From: Limnospira fusiformis SAG 85.79
GTDB taxonomy: Bacteria; Cyanobacteriota; Cyanobacteriia; Cyanobacteriales; Microcoleaceae
Assembly: GCF_012516315.1 (NCBI RefSeq)
Contig: NZ_CP051185.1
Location: forward strand, 5,895,363-5,959,362
Length of the DNA stretch: 64,000 nt
Reading direction: 5' to 3'
Part shown: positions 10,283 to 19,141 of the stretch, piece after piece
Position numbering within the stretch: the stretch's first letter is position 1
Layout of the letters: each line of letters opens with the position of its first letter
Program-made: the position numbers and the translations under genes
The notes under the pieces: model-generated
What the model saw: the letters and a program-made list of their open reading frames with translations, nothing else
What the model was told of the DNA's origin: nothing
Databases searched by the model: none

Positions 10283-11545
10283 CTATGCAATGACTGGCTG
10301 GGAGGAAATCTGTTCCCCAGAGGTGGGCTGGGATTTTTGAGCGACTTGTTCGATCAGTTGCAGTTGTTTTGACAACAATTTGGACAGATCATAACGCTCT
10401 AGGACTGTTTCCCTGGCTCGGACTCGCAAATCTGCCATACGGTTGGGGTGGTCTAATACCTCATCAACCCGGTCGGCGATTTGTTTGGGGGAAAAGAAAT
10501 CGACCAGTAAGCCGTTGTAGCCATCTTGAATCACCTCCCGAATAGGGGGGGTGTCGGAACCAATGACTAGACAACCGGTGGAAAGGCTTTCTATCATAGA
10601 CCAAGACAATACAAAGGGTCGAGTTAAGTATACATGGACTGCAGAGGCTTGAATCACTTTCAGGTATTGGCCATAGGGCAAGGGACCGACAAAGTGAATC
10701 CTAGATAGATCCAGGGGGATCTGAGCCAGCATTTTGTCTTTGTAACTCATGCCATTGGGTAAGGATTTACCGTAGCAAACTCTCTCGGATCCGACAACTA
10801 CCACATGGCAGTTTGGTCGTCTTTCCTGTATGTACGCCACGGCTTCGATAAATTCTGGAAAACCCCTATAAGGTTCCATACCACGCGCTACATAGGTGAC
10901 TATCTCATCAACTTGACTCAAGTCTAAATTAGGTAGTACCAATTTAGCGCTGGGGTCGGGTTTAAAGTAGGTGGTGTCTACGCCGTCATGAATGACGGAG
11001 ATTTTCGATTGGAGTTCCGAGGGAAATTGCGATCGCTGCCAATAGGTGGGTGAAATCCCCCAATCACAGGAGTATAGGTCAATTAAAATCGGGCAATTTT
11101 TGACTCTAATCCTAGCCATATCATCAACGGTGAGGGGGTCGGCGGGGTCAAAGTCCGCATCGGAACCTTTAGCCTTATAAAACCACTCGAAATAACACAG
11201 TAAAGGGGTATCGGGAAAAGCCTCTTTGATGAAGAGGGTGGGACCCCAACCGGAGTGACCGCAGACGATATCGGGAACAAAACCCATGGATTTGAGTTTC
11301 TCAGCCATCCGATAGACGGCTTGACCATATATTACAGCACTTTCTATTCCCCGCAAATATTGGTGAGTTTCCGGGGCGCTGTCCCGGTTGGGGGTGAATA
11401 GGGCTTTAGTAACTCCGGGAATTTTCCATTCTGGGCGTTCGTATTTGGTACCGAAAATGATTTGATTATTGGGGTCTGCACCCAGGGCGGTGATAATATG
11501 TCGATATTGGGCGGGAAAGTTGGGATGTAGGAATAATGCTCGCAT
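10283..11545 (-). CDS. Glycosyltransferase family 4 protein
   Basis: About 420 residues, a GT-B fold glycosyltransferase acting in the cytoplasm, probably on polysaccharide or glycolipid precursors. The N-terminal domain starts MRALFLHPNFPAQYRHI; the C-terminal nucleotide-sugar domain has YVARGMEPYRGFPEFIEAV (about 215) and GCLVIGSDTPPIREVIQDG (about 333), with the family's second Glu in REV. ATG 11545 is chosen over an upstream in-frame TTG (11551) because homologous proteins begin at MRALF. The gene follows the sulfotransferase-methyltransferase gene by about 20 bp on the same strand, suggesting one operon making a decorated glycan. Donor and acceptor are unknown. Confidence 0.85.
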   Translation of the reverse strand: MRALFLHPNFPAQYRHIITALGADPNNQIIFGTKYERPEWKIPGVTKALFTPNRDSAPETHQYLRGIESAVIYGQAVYRMAEKLKSMGFVPDIVCGHSGWGPTLFIKEAFPDTPLLCYFEWFYKAKGSDADFDPADPLTVDDMARIRVKNCPILIDLYSCDWGISPTYWQRSQFPSELQSKISVIHDGVDTTYFKPDPSAKLVLPNLDLSQVDEIVTYVARGMEPYRGFPEFIEAVAYIQERRPNCHVVVVGSERVCYGKSLPNGMSYKDKMLAQIPLDLSRIHFVGPLPYGQYLKVIQASAVHVYLTRPFVLSWSMIESLSTGCLVIGSDTPPIREVIQDGYNGLLVDFFSPKQIADRVDEVLDHPNRMADLRVRARETVLERYDLSKLLSKQLQLIEQVAQKSQPTSGEQISSQPVIA

Positions 11546-11563
11546 AATCAAGGAATAGTTGGG

Positions 11564-13156
11564 CTATGAAGTGATACTGACTGTGGGGGAAACGGGGGCG
11601 CGACAGATCCAAACGCAGTCACGGGGTACGGTGGTGGTGTCTTTGTGTAAGATTTCGTAGCCGATATGGCTGAGAAATTTAGCCATCAGGTTGTCGGTCA
11701 TTATGGAAAAGGCGGTTCCTTGTCTACGTCCCAGCAGGTTCTGATCCCAATCTACTAGGAATTTCTGCCAACCGAGGTCACTGAGGGTGTTGGTGTGGTG
11801 GAATATACACAGGCGATCGCCTTTTAGTAGGGGTGGAATGCGGGTTAGATAGTTAAAAATATCACGGGGTTCGATGTGAACCATGGTGTCATAACAGAAA
11901 CATACATCCAGGGAGGCTGGCGGAATGCCGTCTAGGGTAATGCCATCTAGTTTTACATAGTTTACTCTGTCTTCTCCCAGGCGATCGCGGGTAGCTTTTA
12001 ACATTTCATGGGAGATATCCGCACAGGTAAGGCGATCGCAATATTTCAGCAGTAGGGCTGCTGTTTTACCGCCGCCAATGCCAATTTCTAGCACTCTATG
12101 CTGTTTCTGGATATACGGGGCGATAAATGTATTTTCTATAATTTGCTCATACTCAGCCCGTGATTGGGCCGCTCCTGCTGCTTTACCAATCCACTCATCA
12201 CCGATATGATTAAAGTCGGGGTTGGTACTTACCCACGTTTGGGCGTAGTCATCCCAAGCGCCTTCATAGTCTATTTTCATGGTATCGCTCACGGTTTTGG
12301 GTTTAACCTCCTGGGGGGGTAAAGTTGACAGGTTTAACTTCTCGTGACTATCCCAACCTAAATCTTGGCCTAGAAATTCTCGTAGTTTGAGATTGTAGGG
12401 TTGGAAGTAAGCCTCCAATTGTTCGCGCAACTGCGGGGAAACTGGGGAATAGTTCCCAGCATTGTAGCGATTGTAGTTGCCTTGGTGATAAGGGGGAAGG
12501 TCTAGGAAGTTAAATACTTGGTTAACTACGGTGTCGGGGTGGGTGTATAGATCTTCACTGCGGATAATCAGAAATTGGGCTCTGGGAAATATGGCCATCC
12601 ATCTTTGTAATTGTTGGACATAGATACCTCGGTCAAGGTAACTATAGTGTTGATGGTTGAAACTGTAATAGGTTCCGTTGGCGCTGAGTTTTTCTTGTTC
12701 CCCTTCCAGCCGCCCGGCTTCCGCTGCGATCGCTTTTTCTAAGGATAGGGGTTCACAGCCTAGCTTCACTTCCCAGTAATAGTGAGAAATGGCCCGGTCT
12801 ACGGGGTTCCTCAGTAGCACAATTAGTTTCACCTGGGGAGAATACTGGTGCAGTCTCTGGGGAACTGCGGGATGATATAAATAATAGGGCGACCCTTCCC
12901 CAGTTAGTTGCTGGGGGTGAGGTAGGCGGGGAAATTGGGATTGATACCACTGGGGTGGTTGATGGTAGTTGAGGGTGAAATAGTGAATTTCTTTGCTGGC
13001 TGCGGGGATAATTTGCGGATGTTGACAGAGATACTGATACAGAGAATTTGTCCCGCCTTTCTGGGTTCCGATAATTATAAAATGCGGCGGCGGTGCGATC
13101 GCTTTAGTTTCATCTGGGGTCAAAGACCAAGGACTCCCTCCGGTTTCCATTACCAC
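11564..13156 (-). CDS. Sulfotransferase-methyltransferase fusion protein
   Basis: 530 residues with two domains. The first (about 25-265) is a PAPS-dependent sulfotransferase: IIGTQKGGTNSLYQYL is the 5'-phosphosulfate-binding loop and VLLRNPVDRAISHYYW the 3'-phosphate-binding region. The second (about 305-520) is a class I SAM methyltransferase: VLEIGIGGGKTAALLL is the SAM-binding motif I, and LTCADISHEML carries the acidic residue of motif II. A linker with SDTMKIDYEGAWDDYAQTW joins them. The GTG at 13156 or ATG at 13150 may start translation. With the downstream glycosyltransferase and the divergent methyltransferase at 13254 it suggests sulfation and methylation of one sugar or lipid product. 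The exact substrate cannot be read from the sequence. Confidence 0.85.
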   Translation of the reverse strand: MVMETGGSPWSLTPDETKAIAPPPHFIIIGTQKGGTNSLYQYLCQHPQIIPAASKEIHYFTLNYHQPPQWYQSQFPRLPHPQQLTGEGSPYYLYHPAVPQRLHQYSPQVKLIVLLRNPVDRAISHYYWEVKLGCEPLSLEKAIAAEAGRLEGEQEKLSANGTYYSFNHQHYSYLDRGIYVQQLQRWMAIFPRAQFLIIRSEDLYTHPDTVVNQVFNFLDLPPYHQGNYNRYNAGNYSPVSPQLREQLEAYFQPYNLKLREFLGQDLGWDSHEKLNLSTLPPQEVKPKTVSDTMKIDYEGAWDDYAQTWVSTNPDFNHIGDEWIGKAAGAAQSRAEYEQIIENTFIAPYIQKQHRVLEIGIGGGKTAALLLKYCDRLTCADISHEMLKATRDRLGEDRVNYVKLDGITLDGIPPASLDVCFCYDTMVHIEPRDIFNYLTRIPPLLKGDRLCIFHHTNTLSDLGWQKFLVDWDQNLLGRRQGTAFSIMTDNLMAKFLSHIGYEILHKDTTTVPRDCVWICRAPVSPTVSITS

Positions 13157-13253
13157 TATTTACTATTTCCTCAATGGCCAATTTCTCTAGCGATCGTACA
13201 CTAAATTCAGCTACAATCACCACGTCCCCGACAGTATTTTGGCGATTGAAACC

Positions 13254-13961
13254 ATGTCAACGGAAACTATAGAGGCGGAACCCTTACTGTATCAGTATCG
13301 TAGATTTTTTGCTAATCAGTATCTCCATGGAGATGGCATTGAAGTGGGGGCGCTTAATCACCCTCTAGCTTTACCAGAAACTGCCAGAATTAAATATGTC
13401 GATCGCCTCTCGGTACCAGACCTCAGACGGCATTATCCTGAGTTGGCTGATGAACCTCTAGTGGAGGTTGATATTATTGACAATGGAGAACATCTCCAAA
13501 CTGTTGAGGAAGCCAGCCAGGATTTTGTCATTGCTAATCATTTTATTGAACATTGTCAAGACCCGATTACCACCATTGACAATCTACTCCGGGTTCTCAA
13601 AAAAGGCGGGATTCTCTATCTGGCGGTTCCCGACAAACGCTACTCTTTTGATAGCGATCGGCCTATTACTTCCTTTGAACATCTGTTGAAAGATTATCAG
13701 GAAGGCCCCGACAATTCTAAGGTCAGTCACTATCAAGAATGGGCGGAATTAGTGCTTAAAGAAACTGATAAATCTCAGGTTCAGGATATTGTCAAAAAGT
13801 TAATTAAACGCGATTATAGCATTCATTTCCATGTGTGGGAGTCTCGGAACTTTTTGGATTTCTTGGTTTCCCTGAAAAACCACCTTAATTTTCCCTTAGA
13901 GGTTCAGCGCTTATTTCAAAACTCATCTGAGTTTATTACCATTTTGACTAAATCCAGATAG
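13254..13961 (+). CDS. Class I SAM-dependent methyltransferase
   Basis: About 235 residues. It has a methyltransferase-11-like fold: GDGIEVGALNHPLALP (motif I variant near residue 26), VDIIDNGEHLQ, and FVIANHFIEHCQDPITTIDN, followed by LLRVLKKGGILYLAVPDKRY, the typical motif after the core. The C-terminal part keeps HFHVWESRNFLDFL, seen in methyltransferases next to glycosyltransferase genes. ATG 13254 (MSTETIEAE) is preferred over an upstream TTG. It is transcribed away from the sulfotransferase fusion gene across a spacer of about 100 bp, so the two may share a regulatory region. Probable role is sugar or glycan methylation; this is inferred from context. Confidence 0.8.
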   Translation: MSTETIEAEPLLYQYRRFFANQYLHGDGIEVGALNHPLALPETARIKYVDRLSVPDLRRHYPELADEPLVEVDIIDNGEHLQTVEEASQDFVIANHFIEHCQDPITTIDNLLRVLKKGGILYLAVPDKRYSFDSDRPITSFEHLLKDYQEGPDNSKVSHYQEWAELVLKETDKSQVQDIVKKLIKRDYSIHFHVWESRNFLDFLVSLKNHLNFPLEVQRLFQNSSEFITILTKSR

Positions 13962-13965
13962 GCAT

Positions 13966-14040
13966 CCCTTCGGGGTAGCGTCAGACCTGAAGCATAAAGT
14001 CAGGCGGAAATCATCTCTGACGCACCCCCATTTCAAGGGG
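13966..14040. repeat. Structured inverted repeat between convergent genes
   Basis: Nested pairing is visible: GCGTCAGA (13978-13985) with TCTGACGC (14016-14023), and inside it CCTGA (13986-13990) with TCAGG (14000-14004). An outer partial pair is CCCTTCGGGG with CCCCATTTCAAGGGG. There is no T-tract, so it is not a classical terminator in either direction, although it lies between two converging genes and may end transcription from both. Confidence 0.6.
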
Positions 14041-14044
14041 ATAT

Positions 14045-14629
14045 TTACAGCAATTTTTTAAGTAGGGAAGTAAGGCTCTCTCCTAATTTTAACACATCTT
14101 GCTGTTGTTGTTCATCTTTCAGATTGCCATCGGTGTCAAAAATCTGATAGCCATTGGGTAAAGTCTTCTGTTCGGGAATTACTAAGACACCAATACTTTC
14201 TAAAATAGACCGCACATGAAACAAGCCCCTTAAACCTCCTAAACCACCCGGAGAAGTTGCCATTAAAGCAGCTACTTTTCCGCGAAAACAGGTTAAGGCT
14301 AAAGGGGGTTCTCCCGGTTCTGAACGGGAAGCCCAATCAATCGCATTTTTCAGTAAAGGAGTAATTGAACTGTTGTATTCGGGAGAGGCAATTAAAAAGC
14401 CGTGATGGGTTTTTAATAATTGCTTAAATTGCAGCACCGTTTCCGGTAATCCTTCCCGGTCTTGCAAGTCTTGGTCAAACAGGGGCATCGGCAAATCTTG
14501 GAAGTCGATAAAAGTAACTTCCGCCCCGGCTTGTCTGGCTCCTTCGGCAGCAATTTTGACCAGTTTTTTATGCAAAGAAGCCTCGCGTTTACTGCCAGCA
14601 AATGCCAAAATTTTGGGTGTTGTTTCCAT
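14045..14629 (-). CDS. NADPH-dependent FMN reductase family protein
   Basis: 194 residues, a flavodoxin-fold reductase using NAD(P)H to reduce FMN, quinones or related acceptors in the cytoplasm. ILAFAGSKREASLHKKL (residues 6-22) is the FMN phosphate-binding loop. ASPEYNSSITPLLKNAIDW (about 101-119) is the family's signature around the flavin ring, and MATSPGGLGGLRG the following segment. The length fits the family. It starts at ATG 14629, seven bases after the stop of the pirin gene upstream on the same strand, so the two are probably cotranscribed. A redox or oxidative-stress role is plausible. Confidence 0.9.
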   Translation of the reverse strand: METTPKILAFAGSKREASLHKKLVKIAAEGARQAGAEVTFIDFQDLPMPLFDQDLQDREGLPETVLQFKQLLKTHHGFLIASPEYNSSITPLLKNAIDWASRSEPGEPPLALTCFRGKVAALMATSPGGLGGLRGLFHVRSILESIGVLVIPEQKTLPNGYQIFDTDGNLKDEQQQQDVLKLGESLTSLLKKLL

Positions 14630-14635
14630 GATATT

Positions 14636-15373
14636 CTAGTTGGTATAATCTGAGGGTACGGCTAAATCAAATAGCAGGATTTCCGCCGGGTCTGATGTGC
14701 CGGTTAATCGGATTATATGGGTTTCATCGGCGGCGGGAGTTATGGCGACTCCATCTCCCTGACTGAGAGTGCGATCGCCTAAAACTACCGAACCCCTAGC
14801 TATTTGAATCCAGGCAACTCTTCCCGGTTTTATGGTATAATTTATCTGGTCATCTTCGGTAGTTAATTTAGCCCCATATAGTTCCACATCCTGATGAATA
14901 GTGACCGAACCATTCCGACCGTCAGGAGAACCCAATAATTGCAGTTGACCCCACTGTTCAGCCTCAGAAAAGGCTTTTTGTTCATAGCTAGGGGGGAGTC
15001 CATTTTCATTAGGAATAATCCAAATTTGCAACAGGTGAACTGGTTGAGTTTCCGACCCATTAAATTCGCTATGATAAATGCCAGTTCCTGCAGTCATCCG
15101 TTGCACTTCTCCCGGTCGAATTACCGAACCATTACCGAGGCTATCTTGGTGTTCTAGGGTCCCCGATAACACATAGGTAATGATTTCCATATCTTGATGG
15201 GAGTGGGTTTTAAATCCGCCTCTGGGTTGGATATGGTCCTCATTAATTACTCGCAGGGTAGCGAAACTAATATGATTGGGATCATAATATTGACCAAAGG
15301 AAAAGGTATGGCGACTATCTAGCCAGTCTAACTTTACTTGGCCGCGATCGCCACTAGGCCGAATTTCGATCAT
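14636..15373 (-). CDS. Pirin family protein (YhhW-like)
   Basis: 245 residues with two cupin domains. The N-terminal cupin carries the metal ligands in [20 protein letters not shown] and the later Glu/His of [20 protein letters not shown] near the start is typical of bacterial pirins. Some members have quercetin 2,3-dioxygenase activity, which cannot be assumed here. ATG 15373 is the only good start. It lies just upstream of the FMN reductase gene; the pair may respond to oxidative or electrophile stress, but this is inferred. Confidence 0.9.
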   Translation of the reverse strand: MIEIRPSGDRGQVKLDWLDSRHTFSFGQYYDPNHISFATLRVINEDHIQPRGGFKTHSHQDMEIITYVLSGTLEHQDSLGNGSVIRPGEVQRMTAGTGIYHSEFNGSETQPVHLLQIWIIPNENGLPPSYEQKAFSEAEQWGQLQLLGSPDGRNGSVTIHQDVELYGAKLTTEDDQINYTIKPGRVAWIQIARGSVVLGDRTLSQGDGVAITPAADETHIIRLTGTSDPAEILLFDLAVPSDYTN

Positions 15374-15495
15374 AAAATTATCCCGGCTTTAGATAATAGT
15401 GATTTGTGGGCAACTATTGATATCATAATACACAACTCGATTATCTGCTTAATCAACTATCCGAGAATAATCGAGAATTGGCAATCAATAATATG

Positions 15496-15735
15496 GGGTG
15501 GGTGGGCCAGGTTTACCAATATGCTGGTATCCAATGTAATTGACCCCAGTGTTTATGGCGTGGGTGGGGCGGGTTTACCAATATCCTGGTATCCAATGTA
15601 ATTGACCCCAGTGTTTATGGCGTGGGTGGGGCGGGTTTACCAATATCCTGGTATCCAATGTAATTGACCCCAGTGTTTATGGCGTGGGTGGGGCGGGTTT
15701 ACCAATATCCTGGTATCCAATGTAATTGACCCCAG
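15496..15735. repeat. Four 62-bp tandem direct repeats
   Basis: The period is exactly 62 bp: the word GTTTACCAAT begins at 15511, 15573, 15635 and 15697. The first unit differs slightly (GGGCCAGG and TATGCTGG instead of GGGGCGGG and TATCCTGG); the other three are identical over the stretch checked. The array ends with GAACCCGCCCC (about 15735-15745), which can pair with the GGGGCGGGTT inside each unit. There is no spacer diversity, so it is not a CRISPR array. A short open frame crosses it but looks accidental. Confidence 0.9.
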
Positions 15736-15776
15736 AACCCGCCCCTACAGTCTTGGGTTCCGGTAGGAAGATAAAG

Positions 15777-16413
15777 AGCATGATTTAATCTCAAATTAGG
15801 TTAACATTTTACGGCAATACGGTATAATACCAAGTATGGTGCGAGACCTTCGGGTATGAAATCGAGCTGAAATGGGCGAAATAACTACCCGGTGAGGACT
15901 TCAACCCCTTGGTTGATTGGGTCGCATCCCTGGCCATCCCATAACACAGCCTGATTTTTTTGCCCCCCTTCGAGACTTCCAATATGGTTGCCAAGGTGAA
16001 GCGTCTAATCAGGTCTAAGACTGCCCGCGCCATGCTGAAATGGGCGCATTATCGATTCAAACTAACCCTGAGACATCAAGGGGAAATAACTGAACAGTTG
16101 TAGATGTGACCGAAGAATACACCAGCAAAACCTGTACTCACTGTGGTCATGTCCATTCCCAGCTAGGTGGCTCAAAAGTGTTCCGATGTCCGGAGTGCGG
16201 GTTCACTCTACCACGGGACTGGAACGGTGCTTTTGGAATCTTTCTAAAAGCTTTGCGGGATACCGCCTCTGTTACCTTAACGGGTAATAGTGCTATCGTT
16301 GCATTGTCCGGGAACAACCGGAAAAATGTCGCGTAAATGTATCAGACCCAACAGGTGGTAAAATCGGAAAGCTAACAGACCCAAGACTGTCCCCTAGGGG
16401 CCAAATGTATCAG
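15777..16413 (+). mobile_element. Internally deleted IS607-type element
   Basis: The left end (GCATGATTTAATCTCAAATT, then GGCAATACGGTATAATA) matches the left end of the intact element at 38036-39804 read on the minus strand. The right part matches its tnpB 3' region. The serine recombinase gene and about two thirds of tnpB are missing. About 105 bp (15840-15945) match neither part. The word AAATGTATCAG occurs twice at the right side (16335-16345 and 16403-16413), so the true end is uncertain. It lies just upstream of ndhB. Confidence 0.75.
15950..16336 (+). pseudogene. TnpB C-terminal remnant
   Basis: From about 15950 the sequence follows the tnpB gene at 38047 almost base for base. Around 16088-16100 four bases are missing relative to that copy (ACTGAACAGTTG instead of ACTGGAACCACAGTTG), so the reading frame breaks. 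Downstream, 76 codons stay open from 16106: the zinc-ribbon cysteines (TCTHCGHVHS and FRCPECGF) and the third RuvC Asp in PRDWNGAFG are intact. The first two RuvC acidic residues are absent, so it cannot be an active nuclease. Confidence 0.85.
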
Positions 16414-16441
16414 TGTGTGAATTTAATTGCTGTGGGAACCT

Positions 16442-18022
16442 ATGGATTTTTCTAATCTAGCAGCCCAGTTGAATGCTGGGGCGATTTTACCAGAAAGTAT
16501 TGTATTGATCACTTTGATGGTGGTCTTGATCGGTGATTTAATTGTAGGGCGGACAGCATCTGCTAAATGGACACCATATGCCGCCATTGGTGGGTTGCTG
16601 CTGTCTATCGTGGCTTTATACTCCCAATGGGATAATACCAACACCCTAGCGTTTTTGGGGAGTTTTAATGCTGATCCTCTGAGTATAGTATTCCGGGGAA
16701 TTATTGCCCTGTCGGCCGCGGTGACAATTTTGATGTCCGTTAGCTATATTGAACAAACGGGAACCGCTTTAGCAGAATTTATTTGTATTTTGCTGACAGC
16801 GACTCTGGGGGGGATGTTCCTGTCTGGGGCTAATGAGTTGGTGATGATCTTCGTCTCCCTGGAAACCCTCAGTATTTCCTCTTATATGCTGACAGGATAC
16901 GCTAAACGAGACCCTCGGTCTAATGAGGCGGCGCTGAAATATCTGCTAATTGGGGCAGCTAGTGCGGCCGTGTTCCTGTATGGTTTATCGTTGCTGTATG
17001 GTTTATCTGGCGGTGAAACTAACCTAAATGCGATCGCCCAAGCCATTACTAATAATGGAGTAGGTGAATCTCTGGGGCTGGTAATTGCTTTAGTATTTGT
17101 AATTGCGGGAATTTCCTTTAAAATCTCGGCGGTTCCTTTCCACCAGTGGACTCCTGATGTGTATGAAGGTTCACCAACTCCTGTGGTGGCATTTCTATCG
17201 GTGGGGTCTAAGGCTGCCGGGTTTGCTTTAGCAATTCGTCTGTTATTAAATGCTTTCCCTGTATTGTCCGAACAGTGGCACTTTGTGTTTACCGCCCTAG
17301 CCATCCTGAGTATGATCTTAGGAAATGTGGTCGCCCTAGCCCAAACCAGCATGAAACGGATGTTGGCTTATTCTTCCATCGCCCAGGCTGGGTTTGTCAT
17401 GATTGGGTTAATTGCCGGAACTGATGCGGGTTATTCCAGCATGGTATTTTACCTGTTGATTTACCTGTTTATGAACTTGGGCGGTTTTACCTGCGTGATT
17501 CTGTTCTCTCTGCGGACAGGTACAGACCAAATTAGTGAATATAGCGGTTTGTATCAAAAAGACCCCCTACTAACTTTGGGGTTGAGTATTTGTCTGTTGT
17601 CTTTGGGTGGTATTCCTCCCCTGGCTGGATTTTTTGGGAAAATTTATCTATTCTGGGCTGGTTGGCAAGCGGGGTTATATGCCCTGGTTTTACTGGGTTT
17701 AGTTACCAGTGTGGTTTCGATTTACTACTACATTCGGGTAGTGAAAATGATGGTGGTTAAGGAACCTCACGAAATGTCTGATGTGGTGAAAAATTATCCG
17801 CCAATTCGCTGGAATTTGCCGGGGATGCGTCCCTTACAGGTGGGTTTGGTTTTGTCGGTAATTGTCACCTCTCTGGCGGGGATTTTATCTAATCCTTTGT
17901 TTACCCTGGCTAATGATTCTGTGAGCCGTAGTCCCCTATTCCAACAGGCGGCTATTTCTCAGGCGGAAACTGTGGCAACTATTGATGTGATTTCTAGTCC
18001 GGCAATACTCGCTAAGGATTAG
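16442..18022 (+). CDS. ndhB: NAD(P)H-quinone oxidoreductase subunit 2 (NDH-1 subunit NdhB)
   Basis: 526 residues with about 14 membrane segments, in the thylakoid membrane. NdhB is the single antiporter-like core subunit common to all cyanobacterial NDH-1 complexes and serves respiration, cyclic electron flow and CO2 uptake. [20 protein letters not shown] is the typical start (ATG 16442; an upstream in-frame TTG at 16427 is less likely). Proton_antipo_M features such as [19 protein letters not shown] and [19 protein letters not shown] are conserved, including Glu and Lys residues of the proton channel. No other ndh gene is adjacent, as is usual for ndhB. The decayed IS element ends 29-97 bp upstream, so the promoter may be partly IS-derived. 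Confidence 0.97.
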   Translation: MDFSNLAAQLNAGAILPESIVLITLMVVLIGDLIVGRTASAKWTPYAAIGGLLLSIVALYSQWDNTNTLAFLGSFNADPLSIVFRGIIALSAAVTILMSVSYIEQTGTALAEFICILLTATLGGMFLSGANELVMIFVSLETLSISSYMLTGYAKRDPRSNEAALKYLLIGAASAAVFLYGLSLLYGLSGGETNLNAIAQAITNNGVGESLGLVIALVFVIAGISFKISAVPFHQWTPDVYEGSPTPVVAFLSVGSKAAGFALAIRLLLNAFPVLSEQWHFVFTALAILSMILGNVVALAQTSMKRMLAYSSIAQAGFVMIGLIAGTDAGYSSMVFYLLIYLFMNLGGFTCVILFSLRTGTDQISEYSGLYQKDPLLTLGLSICLLSLGGIPPLAGFFGKIYLFWAGWQAGLYALVLLGLVTSVVSIYYYIRVVKMMVVKEPHEMSDVVKNYPPIRWNLPGMRPLQVGLVLSVIVTSLAGILSNPLFTLANDSVSRSPLFQQAAISQAETVATIDVISSPAILAKD

Positions 18023-18116
18023 TGATTACCTGGTTTAGGGGCGGGTGATATCGACAGCTTTTTAGTGGGTCGCCAATCTGGCTAAACTCGCCCCAAATCA
18101 TAGTAGTTGGCAGTAA

Positions 18117-19106
18117 TTACCCCCGTTGGGCGATCGCATAATATCTCCACGGGGCGGGGTATCCTTCCATGGTTTCTTGGGGGTTTTCGGGGTTGAGAAA
18201 CTCCTGTAAACTGTCGATATTAGCCCAGGGAGTCCGGCGTTGTTCTTCTACTGATAAAGGTGAGGCGAAAATACAGCGAACTTTAGTAAATCCTGCCCTA
18301 ATCATCCAGGTTTCTAAACAGGACTGGGTGGGGAGAAACCAAATTCCTTTGGCGTTGGCGTAACGTTGGCGAGGGGTGAGGGCGATCGCTTTTTCTCCGG
18401 GGATACCCTGACAGTCGATGATGATTTCTCCTTTTGGGGCTAGGGCTTGCCGCATTTTTCGCAATAAACCAATGGGGTCGGTGTGGTGATAGAGAATACC
18501 TAAGCAGAAAATGGTATCGAAAAATTGGGGATAATAATCTATATGTTCGACTCCTAATAATTCAAAATGTAGGTTTTCCTGACGGACTAGGTTTTGCATT
18601 AGTTGGAAGTTCCAAAAGTGTTTGGCGTAGGGTTCAAAGCCAATTACACAATCGGGTTGCTGGTCTGCCATGCGAAACATATAATAACCATTATGGCAGC
18701 CAATATCTGCTACTTTTCGCTGTGTGAGGGGCTGAATATGGGGGGTAATTCTTTCCCATTTTAAATGCGATCGCCATTCCGCATCTATCAGCGTTCCAAA
18801 TAATTCAAAAGGTCCTTTTTTCCAGGGGCAGAAAGTCTTTAATGTCGCCTCAAACCGCTGTTGCTGGTCTGGGGAAAGTTCCCCCAAGCGTCCGATTTTC
18901 ACCACCGAACCCGAAAAATCAAACCATTGGGTTTGGATATCCTCAACTGCTTCTACTGCTTCTCTATACCGCTTGATTTTATCATCAAATAACCGAGGAT
19001 AAGCCCATTGGCGCTGTTGCTGAATCCCATCACGGTTAATGTCGATATCATAGGCGGCTAAATAATCATCAGCATGGTACATATAATAATCCTGATTATC
19101 TGTCAA
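18117..19106 (-). CDS. cmoB: tRNA U34 carboxymethyltransferase CmoB
   Basis: About 321-329 residues. CmoB transfers the carboxymethyl group of carboxy-SAM to 5-hydroxyuridine at tRNA position 34, giving cmo5U. It aligns well in memory with E. coli CmoB: PWKKGPFELFGTLIDAEWRS (about residues 91-110), the SAM-type motif VADIGCHNGYYMFRM, CLGILYHHTDPIGLLRKM, and a C-terminal EEQRRTPW...EGYPAPWR. The K-G-P-F and Y-H residues used for carboxy-SAM binding are present. The start may be TTG 19106 or ATG 19082. The gene follows cmoA by 35 bp on the same strand, so a cmoA-cmoB operon is very likely. Confidence 0.93.
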   Translation of the reverse strand: MTDNQDYYMYHADDYLAAYDIDINRDGIQQQRQWAYPRLFDDKIKRYREAVEAVEDIQTQWFDFSGSVVKIGRLGELSPDQQQRFEATLKTFCPWKKGPFELFGTLIDAEWRSHLKWERITPHIQPLTQRKVADIGCHNGYYMFRMADQQPDCVIGFEPYAKHFWNFQLMQNLVRQENLHFELLGVEHIDYYPQFFDTIFCLGILYHHTDPIGLLRKMRQALAPKGEIIIDCQGIPGEKAIALTPRQRYANAKGIWFLPTQSCLETWMIRAGFTKVRCIFASPLSVEEQRRTPWANIDSLQEFLNPENPQETMEGYPAPWRYYAIAQRG

Positions 19107-19141
19107 GTTTTTATCAATAATTAGGGAAGGTTTATTTGGGG

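Noticed and set aside
15496..15745. Tandem repeats as a CRISPR array
   Set aside because: Units are identical with no variable spacers, and no cas genes are near.
15809..16033. Minus-strand frame of 74 codons across the decayed IS element
   Set aside because: It lies antisense to the tnpB remnant and has no domain.
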